Assembly: GCF_900188455.1 (NCBI RefSeq)
Contig: NZ_FZOL01000006.1
Location: 124,001-188,000, forward strand
Length of the DNA stretch: 64,000 nucleotides
Source: Pseudomonas japonica
GTDB taxonomy: Bacteria > Pseudomonadota > Gammaproteobacteria > Pseudomonadales > Pseudomonadaceae
Direction: 5' to 3'
How positions within the stretch are numbered: the first letter of the stretch is position 1; every line of letters begins with the position of its first letter. Below are positions 18,520-26,954 of this stretch, piece after piece. The position numbers were made by a program, and so were the translations under genes. Below the pieces are notes generated by a model, which had not been told where the DNA came from, ran no database searches, and was given only the letters and a program-made list of their open reading frames with translations.

Positions 18520-18534
18520 CCCCGGGAGACCTAC

Positions 18535-18804
18535 ATGACCCCAGAAGTCGCCGTCGACCTGTTCCGCGATGCCCTGTGGCTGACCACCCTGATGGTCGCC
18601 GTGCTGGTGATCCCGAGCCTGCTGGTGGGCCTGCTGGTGGCGATGTTCCAGGCCGCCACGCAGATCAACGAACAGACCCTGAGCTTCCTGCCGCGCCTGC
18701 TGGTGATGCTGGTCACCCTGATCGTCGCCGGGCCGTGGCTGGTGCAGAAGTTCATGGAGTACATCCTGTCGTTGTACGGCAGCATCCCGCAGCTGATCGG
18801 CTGA
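18535..18804 (+). CDS. fliQ: Flagellar export-gate protein FliQ
   Basis: An 89-residue protein with two transmembrane helices (about 17-40 and 54-75), normal FliQ size, including the FQAATQINEQTLSFLPRL loop conserved across SctS/FliQ proteins. It forms the outer layer of the FliPQR channel. It lies 15 bp after fliP and 7 bp before fliR. Confidence 0.96.
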   Translation: MTPEVAVDLFRDALWLTTLMVAVLVIPSLLVGLLVAMFQAATQINEQTLSFLPRLLVMLVTLIVAGPWLVQKFMEYILSLYGSIPQLIG

Positions 18805-18811
18805 GCGCGGC

Positions 18812-19588
18812 ATGCTCGAACTGACCGACACGCAGATCTCCACATGGGTGGCCAGCTTCATGCTGCCGCTGTTCCGTGTGGCGGCGGTGCTGATGACCAT
18901 GCCGGTGTTCGGCACCTCGCTGGTGCCGCAGCGCATCCGCCTGTATTTCGCCGTGGCCATCACCGTGGTGATCGCCCCCGGGCTGCCGGCCATGCCACCG
19001 GTCGAGGCGCTGGACCTCAGCGCATTGCTGCTGATCGGCGAGCAGATCATCATCGGCGCCTTGTTCGGCCTGTCCCTGCAGTTGCTGTTCCAGACGTTCG
19101 TCATCGCCGGACAGATCGTCGCGATCCAGATGGGTCTGGCCTTCGCTTCCATGGTCGATCCGGCCAACGGCGTCAACACTACGGTGATCAGCCAGTTCCT
19201 GACCATGCTGGTGACCTTGCTGTTCCTGGCGATGAACGGCCACCTGGTGGTGTTCGAGGTGCTCAGCGAGAGCTTCACCACCTTGCCGGTGGGCAGCGGC
19301 CTGATGGTCAATCACTTCTGGGACCTGGCCGGGCGCCTGGGCTGGGTGCTGGGTGCGGCGCTGCTGCTGGTGCTGCCGGCGATCACCGCGCTGCTGGTGG
19401 TCAATATCGCCTTCGGCGTGATGACCCGCGCCGCGCCGCAACTGAACATCTTCTCCATCGGTTTCCCCATGACCCTGGTGCTGGGCATGGGCATCTTCTG
19501 GATCGGCCTGGCCGATATTCTTTCCCACTACCAGTCGTTGGCGTCCGAAGCGCTGCAATGGCTGCGTGAACTGGCACGGGCGCGCTGA
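18812..19588 (+). CDS. fliR: Flagellar export-gate protein FliR
   Basis: A 258-residue polytopic protein with about six hydrophobic helices and the conserved QIVAIQMGLAFASMVDPANG motif. It closes the FliP/FliQ helix and contacts FlhB. It is separated from flhB by only two bases. Cotranscribed from the fliL sigma-54 promoter. Confidence 0.96.
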   Translation: MLELTDTQISTWVASFMLPLFRVAAVLMTMPVFGTSLVPQRIRLYFAVAITVVIAPGLPAMPPVEALDLSALLLIGEQIIIGALFGLSLQLLFQTFVIAGQIVAIQMGLAFASMVDPANGVNTTVISQFLTMLVTLLFLAMNGHLVVFEVLSESFTTLPVGSGLMVNHFWDLAGRLGWVLGAALLLVLPAITALLVVNIAFGVMTRAAPQLNIFSIGFPMTLVLGMGIFWIGLADILSHYQSLASEALQWLRELARAR

Positions 19589-19590
19589 GC

Positions 19591-20727
19591 ATGGCAGAGA
19601 GCGAGAGCGGTCAGGACAAGACAGAAGACCCCACGGAAAAACGCAAGAACGACGCCCGCGAGAAGGGCGAGATCGCCCGTTCCAAGGAGCTCAACACCGT
19701 CGCGGTGATGCTCGCCGGGGCGCTTGGCCTGCTGAGTTTCGGCGGCTTCCTGGCCGGCGCGCTGATGGAGATCATGCGCAGCAACTTCAGCCTGTCGCGG
19801 GAAGTGCTGATGGACGAGCGCTACATGGGGATCTTCCTGCTGTCCTCGGGCAAGCTGGCCATCCTTGCCACCCAGCCGGTGCTGCTGGTGCTGCTGCTGG
19901 CGGCGCTGATCGGGCCGATTGCGCTGGGCGGCTGGCTGTTCGCCGCGGGCACCCTGGCGCCCAAGTTCAGCCGGATGAACCCGCTGGCGGGGATCAAGCG
20001 GATGTTCTCCATGCACTCGCTGGCCGAGTTGCTCAAGGCCCTGGCCAAGTTCTTCGTGATCCTGCTGGTGGCCCTGGCGGTGTTGTCGGCCGATCGCGAC
20101 GACCTGCTGGCGATCGCCAACGAGCCGCTGGACCAGGCGATCATCCACAGCGTCCAGGTGGTGGCATGGAGCGCCTTGTGGATGGCGTGCGGGCTGCTGA
20201 TCATCGCTGCGGTGGACGTGCCGATCCAGCTCTATCAGGCCAAGCAGAAGCTGATGATGACCAAGCAGGAGGTGCGTGACGAATACAAGGACACCGAGGG
20301 TAAACCGGAGGTCAAGCAGCGTATCCGTCAGGTCCAGCGCGAGATCTCGCAGCGGCGGATGATGGCCGCGGTGCCCGAGGCCGATGTGATCATCACCAAC
20401 CCGACCCACTATGCGGTGGCGTTGAAGTACGACCCGGAGAAGGGGGCGGCGCCGCTGCTGCTGGCCAAGGGTACGGATTTCATCGCCCTGAAGATTCGCG
20501 AGATCGCGGTCGAGCACAATATCCAGTTGCTGGAGTCGCCGGCGCTGGCGCGCTCGATCTACTACTCCACGGAGCTGGAGGAGGAGATTCCCGCCGGCTT
20601 GTACCTGGCGGTGGCGCAGGTGCTGGCCTATGTCTACCAGATCCGCCAGTACCAGGCGGGCAAGGGCAAGGCGCCGGAGCCGCTCCAGGACCTGCCGATT
20701 CCGCCGGATCTGCGGCGGGATTCCTGA
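19591..20727 (+). CDS. flhB: Flagellar export switch protein FlhB
   Basis: A 378-residue membrane protein with the highly charged N-terminus (SGQDKTEDPTEKRKNDAREKGEI), four transmembrane helices (to about 215) and a cytoplasmic C-terminal domain with the autocleavage motif NPTH in IITNPTHYAVALKY. Cleavage between N and P permits the FliK-triggered switch of export specificity. It is the last gene of the fliL operon and is followed by a 466-bp palindromic element. A free-standing copy of the FlhB C-terminal domain lies at 35664-36002. Confidence 0.97.
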   Translation: MAESESGQDKTEDPTEKRKNDAREKGEIARSKELNTVAVMLAGALGLLSFGGFLAGALMEIMRSNFSLSREVLMDERYMGIFLLSSGKLAILATQPVLLVLLLAALIGPIALGGWLFAAGTLAPKFSRMNPLAGIKRMFSMHSLAELLKALAKFFVILLVALAVLSADRDDLLAIANEPLDQAIIHSVQVVAWSALWMACGLLIIAAVDVPIQLYQAKQKLMMTKQEVRDEYKDTEGKPEVKQRIRQVQREISQRRMMAAVPEADVIITNPTHYAVALKYDPEKGAAPLLLAKGTDFIALKIREIAVEHNIQLLESPALARSIYYSTELEEEIPAGLYLAVAQVLAYVYQIRQYQAGKGKAPEPLQDLPIPPDLRRDS

Positions 20728-20739
20728 TCTTTCATTGGT

Positions 20740-21205
20740 CTTGAGGGCCTCATCGCTGCATGGGTATCTACACATCTTTGACGGCTTGGCGGGGAACCGT
20801 ATCAAGGCCGCCAAGTGCTCGTCGTGACGGGGGCAGTGCCCTTGAGATCGAGCGCCGCCCGCGCGGCGCATCGCGGGCAAGGCCCGCTCCCACATCTTTT
20901 GCAACGTGCCATGGCCTGTCGGATTTGAGTTGTCAGCCTTTGTTTTTTCGGCGATGCATCGCGGGGAGGCTGTTGGGCTCGACACGGTATCGCGTCGTAT
21001 CAACAAGGCGGGCAACCATGGCCTGTCAGGCATAGGTACGTTGCAACCGATGTGGGAGCGGGCCTTGCCCGCGATGCGCCGCGCGGGCGGCGCTCGATCT
21101 TGAGGGCGCTGCAAGACTCAAGACAGGCACCTGGCGGCCTTCATGCGGTTTCCCGCCAGGCCGTCAAAGATGTGTAGATACCCATGCAGCGATGAGGCCC
21201 TCAAG
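20740..21205. repeat. 466-bp inverted-repeat element between flhB and flhA
   Basis: The 578-bp flhB-flhA gap holds no credible gene. Left arm 20740 to about 20917 and right arm about 21023-21205 are inverted copies. The outer 46 bp (from CTTGAGGGCCTCATCGCTGC inward) is perfect, the middle is diverged, and a 60-bp inner block containing GCGCCGCCCGCGCGGCGCAT and a CCCGCTCCCACA REP core is nearly perfect again. The centre of about 105 bp is unique. No transposase is present. It resembles a MITE or nested REP composite. Confidence 0.85.
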
Positions 21206-21234
21206 CCCGGCGCAATCCCCTGTCCGAAAAAAGT

Positions 21235-21250
21235 TGGAAAGCTTCTTGCA
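21235..21250 (+). promoter_or_regulatory. Sigma-54 promoter of flhA
   Basis: TGGAAAGCTTCTTGCA has GG (21236-21237), ten bases and GC (21248-21249). It lies 56 bp before flhA and 30 bp after the end of the inverted-repeat element. The element therefore occupies the place where upstream FleQ sites would be expected. Confidence 0.83.
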
Positions 21251-21305
21251 AAGGCAGCGCCACACGTCCGTGTGGCGTCAAAAGTTTGCTTGAAGAGGAA
21301 GACCG

Positions 21306-23435
21306 GTGGATCGCTCTCAGTTGATCAATAGCGCGCGCAGCAACCTCACCAGCCTGGGCCGGGGCAACCTTGGCGTGCCGGTGCTGTTGCTGGTGATGCT
21401 GGCAATGATGATGTTGCCGATCCCGCCGTTCCTGCTCGACGTGTTCTTCACCTTCAACATCGCCCTGTCCATCGTGGTCCTGCTGGTCTGCGTGTACGCC
21501 CTGCGGCCGCTGGACTTCGCCGCCTTCCCGACCATCCTGCTGGTGGCCACGCTGTTGCGCCTGGCGCTGAACGTCGCCTCGACGCGGGTGGTCCTGCTCC
21601 ACGGTCACGACGGCCACGGCGCCGCCGGTAAGGTGATCCAGGCCTTCGGTGACGTGGTCATCGGCGGCAACTACGTGGTCGGTATCGTCGTCTTCGCCAT
21701 CCTGATGATCATCAACTTCGTCGTGGTGACCAAGGGTGCCGGGCGGATCTCCGAGGTGAGCGCGCGTTTCACCCTCGACGCCATGCCCGGCAAGCAGATG
21801 GCCATCGACGCCGACCTCAACGCCGGCCTGATCAACCAGGACCAGGCCAAGGCCCGTCGCGCCGAGGTGGCCCAGGAGGCCGAGTTCTACGGCTCCATGG
21901 ACGGTGCCAGCAAGTTCGTCCGTGGTGACGCCATCGCCGGCCTGCTGATTCTCTTCATCAACCTGATCGGCGGCATGGCCATCGGCATGGCCCAGCACGG
22001 CATGACCTTCGGCGACGCCGGTCGGGTCTACGCCCTGCTGACCATCGGTGACGGTTTGGTGGCGCAATTGCCATCGCTGCTGCTGTCCACCGCGGCGGCG
22101 ATCATGGTCACCCGGGCGTCCGGCTCGGAAGACATGGGCAAGCAGATCAACCGGCAGATGTTCGACTCGCCGAAGGCGCTGGCGGTCTCCGCGGCGCTGA
22201 TGATCGTCATGGGCCTGGTCCCGGGCATGCCGCACGTTGCCTTCCTCAGCCTCGGCCTGCTGGCCGCCGGTGGCGCCTACCTGGTGTGGAAGAAACAGAA
22301 CCAGGGCAAGGCCAAGGCCGCCCAGGAGCTCCAGCGCCAGCAGGACCTGCTGCCGTCGCCGCAACGCGCCGCCGAGACCAAGGAGCTGGGCTGGGACGAC
22401 GTCACCCCGATCGACATGATCGGCCTGGAAGTGGGCTACCGCCTGATTCCGCTGGTGGACCGCAACCAGGGTGGGCAACTGCTGGCGCGGATCAAGGGGG
22501 TGCGCAAGAAGCTGTCGCAGGACCTAGGCTTCCTCATGCCCACCGTGCATATCCGTGACAACCTCGACCTGGCGCCAAGTACCTACCGCCTGACCCTGAT
22601 GGGGGTGATCCTGGCCGAGGCGGAAATCTTCCCCGAGCGGGAAATGGCGATCAACCCGGGCCAGGTGTTCGGCACCCTCAACGGCATCGCCGCGCAAGAC
22701 CCGGCGTTCGGCCTGGAAGCGGTGTGGATCGATGTCGGCCAGCGCAGCCAGGCGCAGTCGCTGGGCTACACCGTGGTCGATGCCAGTACCGTGGTGGCGA
22801 CCCACCTCAACCAGATTCTCTACAAGCACTGCCACGAGCTGATCGGCCACGAGGAGGTCCAGCAACTGCTGGCGGTGCTGGCCAAGGGCTCGCCGAAACT
22901 GGCGGAAGAGATCGTCCCCGGCGTGCTGTCGCTCTCCGGTCTGTTGAAAGTGCTCCAGGCCCTGCTGGCGGAACAGGTTCCCGTCAGGGATATCCGCAGC
23001 ATCGCCGAGTCGATCGCCAACAATGCGAGCAAGAGTCAAGATACCGCCGCCCTGGTTGCCGCGGTCCGCGTCGGATTGTGTCGCGCTATCGTGCAAAGCA
23101 TTGTCGGTACTGAGTCCGAGCTGCCTGTGATCACCCTTGAGCCAAGGTTGGAACAGATTTTGCTCAATAGTCTGCAAAGGGCCGGGCAAGGTCAGGAAGA
23201 CGGTGTTCTTCTTGAGCCGAGCATGGCTGAAAAGCTTCAGCGTTCGTTGATCGAGGCTGCCCAGCGTCAGGAGATGCAAGGTCAGCCGGCCATCCTGCTG
23301 GTCGCGGGACCGATCCGGCAAATGCTGTCGCGCTTCGGTCGCCTGGCTGTACCGAATTTGCATGTTTTGGCGTATCAGGAAATACCTGACAACAAGCAAG
23401 TCACCATCGTTGCCACAGTGGGCCCCAACGGCTGA
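21306..23435 (+). CDS. flhA: Flagellar export-gate protein FlhA
   Basis: A 709-residue protein, full length. Eight transmembrane helices in the first half flank the FHIPEP region (VVVTKGAGRISEVSARFTLDAMPGKQMAID, about 135-165) with conserved charged residues implicated in proton use. The C-terminal cytoplasmic half forms the nonameric docking ring for chaperone-substrate complexes. The start is GTG with GAGGAAG upstream. The last 400 bases have visibly more relaxed codon choice than the rest and contain a candidate flhF promoter. Confidence 0.97.
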   Translation: MDRSQLINSARSNLTSLGRGNLGVPVLLLVMLAMMMLPIPPFLLDVFFTFNIALSIVVLLVCVYALRPLDFAAFPTILLVATLLRLALNVASTRVVLLHGHDGHGAAGKVIQAFGDVVIGGNYVVGIVVFAILMIINFVVVTKGAGRISEVSARFTLDAMPGKQMAIDADLNAGLINQDQAKARRAEVAQEAEFYGSMDGASKFVRGDAIAGLLILFINLIGGMAIGMAQHGMTFGDAGRVYALLTIGDGLVAQLPSLLLSTAAAIMVTRASGSEDMGKQINRQMFDSPKALAVSAALMIVMGLVPGMPHVAFLSLGLLAAGGAYLVWKKQNQGKAKAAQELQRQQDLLPSPQRAAETKELGWDDVTPIDMIGLEVGYRLIPLVDRNQGGQLLARIKGVRKKLSQDLGFLMPTVHIRDNLDLAPSTYRLTLMGVILAEAEIFPEREMAINPGQVFGTLNGIAAQDPAFGLEAVWIDVGQRSQAQSLGYTVVDASTVVATHLNQILYKHCHELIGHEEVQQLLAVLAKGSPKLAEEIVPGVLSLSGLLKVLQALLAEQVPVRDIRSIAESIANNASKSQDTAALVAAVRVGLCRAIVQSIVGTESELPVITLEPRLEQILLNSLQRAGQGQEDGVLLEPSMAEKLQRSLIEAAQRQEMQGQPAILLVAGPIRQMLSRFGRLAVPNLHVLAYQEIPDNKQVTIVATVGPNG
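23149..23164 (+). promoter_or_regulatory. Candidate sigma-54 promoter for flhF inside flhA
   Basis: TGGAACAGATTTTGCT has GG (23150-23151), exactly ten bases and GC (23162-23163), with AC at the -24 and TTGCT at the -12 element. It lies within the flhA 3' end, 283 bp before flhF. The surrounding codons are unusually AT-rich for this operon. Confidence 0.5.
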
Positions 23436-23446
23436 GGTAGTGGGTT

Positions 23447-24763
23447 ATGCAAGTTAAGCGTTTTTTCGCCGCCGATATGCGTCAGGCCATGAAGCTGGTT
23501 CGCGATGAGCTGGGGGCTGATGCCGCCATCATCGGCAACCGACGGATTGCTGGCGGTGTCGAGCTGACGGCTGCGCTGGACTACAAGCTGTCCGCTCTCG
23601 CACCGCGGGTACCCAACGTCGAGCTGGAGGACGAGCTGCGCAAGACCGAGTCGCGCATCGCCACCGCCCAGGCCGAGCTGAGCAGCCGCAACGATACCGA
23701 CACCGGCAATCGCCAGCTGTTCGCCGGCCTGCCGCTGACCGCCTCCGAGCCGCTGGTCGAGCCACGTCTGGAAGAACTGGCGCCCGCGCCGGTCGCCGCC
23801 CCGGTGGCCCCGGCCATCGACCAGCGCCTGTTCGACTCGATGCGCTCCGAGCTGTCCGGCCTGCGCGAGCTGCTGGAAGTCCAGCTCGGCTCGCTGGCCT
23901 GGAACCAGTTGCAGGGGGCCAAGCCGCACCAGGCCAACCTCTGGCGTCGCCTGCAGCGGATCGGTCTGTCCGGGCCGTTGTCCCGCGACCTGCTCGACCT
24001 CACCCAGGACATCGTCGACCCGCGCCACGCCTGGCGCATGTTGCTGGCGCACCTGGCGCGGATGATCCATGTGCCGGAAGCCGAGCCGATCGAGGAGGGC
24101 GGGGTGATCGCCATGGTCGGTCCGGCCGGCATGGGCAAGACCACCACCCTGGCCAAGCTGGCCGCGCGCTACGTGCTCAAGTACGGCGCGCACAACCTGG
24201 CCCTGGTGAGCATGGACAGTTTCCGCATCGGTGCCCAGGAGCAGTTGAAGACCCTCGGCCGCATCCTCAATGTCTCAGTGACCCATGTCGATCCGGGCCA
24301 GTCCCTGGCCCAGGCGCTGGATCCGTTGCTGCGCAAGCGCGTGGTGCTGATCGATACCGCCGGCCTGCAGGCCAGCGATCCGGCCCTGCGCATGCAACTG
24401 GAAACCCTGGCCGGGCGTGGCATCCAGGCGAAGAACTACCTGGTCCTGGCCACCACCAGCCAGAAGCAGGTGCTGACCGCCGCCTACCACAGCTACAAGC
24501 GCTGCGGCCTGGCCGGCTGCATCCTGACCAAACTCGATGAAACCGCCAGCCTGGGCGAAGTCCTCAGCCTGGCCATCAGTCACGAATTGCCGGTGGCCTA
24601 TCTCACCGATGGCCCGCGCATTCCTGACGACCTGCACCTGCCACGGCGGCACCAGTTGGTGAGCCGCGCGGTGAGCGTGCAGATGCAGGACGATCCGAGC
24701 GAAGAGGCCATGGCCGACATGTTCGCCGACCTGTACCACAGTGACGGCAAGCGAGTCGGCTGA
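23447..24763 (+). CDS. flhF: SRP-family GTPase FlhF, polar flagellum placement
   Basis: A 438-residue protein with an N-terminal basic region (MQVKRFFAADMRQAMKLVRDELG), a variable linker with a Pro/Ala segment, an N domain and a C-terminal G domain. G-domain motifs are GPAGMGKTTTLAKLA (P loop, about 225-240), DSFRIGAQEQL, LIDTAGL and TKLDE. FlhF recruits early flagellar components to the cell pole and antagonises FleN in number control. It lies 11 bp after flhA. Confidence 0.96.
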   Translation: MQVKRFFAADMRQAMKLVRDELGADAAIIGNRRIAGGVELTAALDYKLSALAPRVPNVELEDELRKTESRIATAQAELSSRNDTDTGNRQLFAGLPLTASEPLVEPRLEELAPAPVAAPVAPAIDQRLFDSMRSELSGLRELLEVQLGSLAWNQLQGAKPHQANLWRRLQRIGLSGPLSRDLLDLTQDIVDPRHAWRMLLAHLARMIHVPEAEPIEEGGVIAMVGPAGMGKTTTLAKLAARYVLKYGAHNLALVSMDSFRIGAQEQLKTLGRILNVSVTHVDPGQSLAQALDPLLRKRVVLIDTAGLQASDPALRMQLETLAGRGIQAKNYLVLATTSQKQVLTAAYHSYKRCGLAGCILTKLDETASLGEVLSLAISHELPVAYLTDGPRIPDDLHLPRRHQLVSRAVSVQMQDDPSEEAMADMFADLYHSDGKRVG

Positions 24764-24883
24764 GGTGGATATGTATCAGTTGCAAAGTACCTGCATCACA
24801 GGGTCCGCGTGGCAGTTCGCGGTTGTAGCCGGCGCGGCCCGTCATGTGGCCTCGGTCTAAGCAAGACAAGGTAAAGAACAAAT

Positions 24884-25717
24884 ATGGGTAGCATGCATCC
24901 CGTACAGGTGATCGCCGTGACCGGCGGCAAAGGTGGCGTTGGCAAGACCAACGTGTCGGTGAACCTCTCGCTGGCACTGGCCGAGCTCGGTCGTCGCGTC
25001 ATGCTGCTGGACGCCGACCTTGGCCTGGCCAATGTCGACGTACTGCTCGGGCTCACCCCCAAACGCACCCTGGCCGACGTCATCGAAGGCCGCTGCGAGC
25101 TGCGCGACGTCCTTCTCCAGGGCCCCGGCGGCGTGCGCATCGTCCCGGCCGCCTCGGGCACCCAGAGCATGGTGCACCTGGCCCCGGCGCAGCACGCCGG
25201 GCTGATCCAGGCCTTCAGCGAGATCGGCGACAACCTCGACGTGCTGGTGATCGACACCGCCGCGGGTATCGGTGACTCGGTGGTCAGTTTCGTCCGCGCC
25301 GCCCAGGAAGTGCTGCTGGTGGTCTGCGACGAACCGACCTCGATCACCGACGCCTACGCCCTGATCAAGCTGCTCAACCGCGACTACGGCATGAGCCGCT
25401 TCCGCGTGCTCGCCAACATGGCGCAAAGCCCGCAGGAAGGGCGCAATCTGTTCGCCAAGTTGACCAAGGTCACGGATCGCTTCCTCGACGTCGCCCTACA
25501 ATACGTCGGTGCGGTGCCCTACGACGAGTGCGTGCGCAAGGCGGTGCAGAAGCAGCGAGCGGTCTATGAAGCCTTCCCGCGTTCCAAGTGCGCGCTGGCG
25601 TTCAAGGCGATCGCCCAGAAGGTCGATAGCTGGCCGCTGCCCGCCAACCCGCGCGGACACCTGGAGTTCTTCGTCGAACGTCTGGTGCAACCTACCAGCG
25701 CGGGACCTGTGCTATGA
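24884..25717 (+). CDS. fleN: MinD-like ATPase FleN, flagellar number control
   Basis: A 277-residue deviant Walker A ATPase (GGKGGVGKTNVSVN, about 12-25) with switch regions DADLGLANVDVLLG and VLVIDTAAGI. FleN binds FleQ and lowers its ATPase activity, so only one polar flagellum is built. A 120-bp gap separates it from flhF, longer than elsewhere in this cluster. Its stop overlaps the fliA start by 4 bp (ATGAG). Confidence 0.96.
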   Translation: MGSMHPVQVIAVTGGKGGVGKTNVSVNLSLALAELGRRVMLLDADLGLANVDVLLGLTPKRTLADVIEGRCELRDVLLQGPGGVRIVPAASGTQSMVHLAPAQHAGLIQAFSEIGDNLDVLVIDTAAGIGDSVVSFVRAAQEVLLVVCDEPTSITDAYALIKLLNRDYGMSRFRVLANMAQSPQEGRNLFAKLTKVTDRFLDVALQYVGAVPYDECVRKAVQKQRAVYEAFPRSKCALAFKAIAQKVDSWPLPANPRGHLEFFVERLVQPTSAGPVL

Positions 25718-26454
25718 GCGCGAGCGGCTACCGGATGTACAGCAAGGCCTCCCGTGACGCCCAGTATGAACTGATCGAGCGTTACGCCCCGCTGGTCAAG
25801 CGGATCGCCTATCACCTGCTGGCGCGCCTGCCGGCCAGCGTGCAGGTGGAGGATCTGATCCAGGCCGGGATGATCGGTCTGCTCGAAGTCGCCAACAAAT
25901 ACGATTCGAGCAAGGGCGCCAGTTTCGAGACCTATGCCGGCATCCGCATCCGCGGTGCCATGCTCGACGAAGTGCGCAAGGGCGACTGGGCGCCGCGCTC
26001 GGTACACCGCAATACCCGCATGGTCAGCGACGCGATTCGTGCAATTGAAGCAAAAACCGGCCGTGACGCTAAAGATCACGAGGTTGCTGCCGAACTTCAA
26101 TTGAGTCTCGATGATTACTACGGGATTTTGAACGATACCTTGGGCAGTCGCCTGTTCAGCTTCGACGACCTGTTGCAGGACGGCGAGCATGAAGGTCTGC
26201 ACGAGGACGGCGCCAGTGCCCAGCTCGAGCCATCGCGCGATCTGGAGGACGAACGCTTTCAGGCAGCCCTGGCCGATGCCATCGCCAACCTGCCGGAACG
26301 CGAGCGTCTGGTCCTGGCGCTGTACTACGACGAAGAGCTGAACCTCAAGGAAATCGGTGAGGTCCTGGGGGTCAGCGAGTCGCGCGTCAGCCAGTTGCAT
26401 AGCCAGTGCGCGGCCCGTCTGCGCAGTCGGCTGGGGGAATGGCGGGCGCGTTGA
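25714..26454 (+). CDS. fliA: Flagellar sigma factor FliA (sigma-28)
   Basis: A 246-residue group 3 sigma factor. Region 2 (LVKRIAYHLLARLPASVQVEDLIQAGMIGLLE, then YAGIRIRGAMLDEVRKGDWAP), region 3 (around RDAKDHEVAAELQLS) and region 4 (LPERERLVLALYYDEELNLKEIGEVLGVSESRVSQL) are all present. It directs late flagellar and chemotaxis genes; a near-consensus target is the fliS promoter at 72-98. It overlaps fleN by 4 bp. The middle (about 26030-26150) has relaxed codon choice and contains a candidate sigma-28 site. Confidence 0.97.
   Translation: MSASGYRMYSKASRDAQYELIERYAPLVKRIAYHLLARLPASVQVEDLIQAGMIGLLEVANKYDSSKGASFETYAGIRIRGAMLDEVRKGDWAPRSVHRNTRMVSDAIRAIEAKTGRDAKDHEVAAELQLSLDDYYGILNDTLGSRLFSFDDLLQDGEHEGLHEDGASAQLEPSRDLEDERFQAALADAIANLPERERLVLALYYDEELNLKEIGEVLGVSESRVSQLHSQCAARLRSRLGEWRAR
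26070..26096 (+). promoter_or_regulatory. Candidate sigma-28 promoter inside fliA
   Basis: TAAAGATC-N11-GCCGAACT keeps the exact spacer and the TAAAG and GCCGA cores of a FliA promoter. It could drive the cheYZ genes about 450 bp downstream. The match is partial, so this is a candidate only. Confidence 0.4.
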
Positions 26455-26501
26455 ACGCAGGTTCGATGCAGTCGTGACAACGTGGTAGCCGGAATTGATT
26501 G

Positions 26502-26527
26502 AACGCGCGTTCAGCGCTGAGCGCGTT
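26502..26527 (+). repeat. Stem-loop between fliA and cheY
   Basis: AACGCGC (26502-26508) pairs with GCGCGTT (26521-26527) around an inner TCAGCGCTGA palindrome. No T tract follows, so it may be an mRNA processing or stability element separating fliA from cheY. Confidence 0.55.
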
Positions 26528-26548
26528 AAAGACTGCTTGGAGGTCTAA

Positions 26549-26935
26549 TTGAACAAAGAAATGAAAATCCTCATCGTTGACGACTTTTCGACGATGCGGC
26601 GGATCATCAAGAACCTGTTGCGTGATCTGGGCTTCACCAACACGCACGAGGCCGACGACGGCACTACCGCGCTGCCCATGCTGGAAACCGGCAACTTCGA
26701 CTTCCTGGTCACCGACTGGAACATGCCCGGCATGACCGGCATCGACCTGCTGCGCAAGGTTCGCGCCGAAGATCGCCTGAAACACCTGCCCGTGCTGATG
26801 GTGACTGCCGAAGCCAAGCGCGAGCAGATCATCGAAGCGGCCCAGGCCGGCGTCAACGGCTATGTGGTCAAACCTTTCACCGCCCAGGTGCTGAAAGAGA
26901 AAATCGACAAGATCTTCGAACGCGTCAACGGCTGA
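26549..26935 (+). CDS. cheY: Chemotaxis response regulator CheY
   Basis: A 128-residue single receiver domain. The acidic pocket (VDD near residue 12), phospho-acceptor Asp in [12 protein letters not shown], the Thr in VTAEAK and the Lys in VVKPFTA are all present. CheY-P binds the N-terminus of FliM and changes motor rotation. The TTG at 26549 is preferred over the ATG at 26561: GGAGGT lies four bases upstream of it and the resulting MNKEMKIL aligns with the extended N-terminus of enteric CheY. Confidence 0.96.
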   Translation: MNKEMKILIVDDFSTMRRIIKNLLRDLGFTNTHEADDGTTALPMLETGNFDFLVTDWNMPGMTGIDLLRKVRAEDRLKHLPVLMVTAEAKREQIIEAAQAGVNGYVVKPFTAQVLKEKIDKIFERVNG

Positions 26936-26954
26936 GGCGTGCAACGGGGGCGCT

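Noticed and set aside
20760-21103. Short open frames inside the flhB-flhA inverted repeat
   Set aside because: They follow the palindrome's symmetry, lack ribosome sites and encode Arg/Ala-rich peptides with no protein-like pattern.
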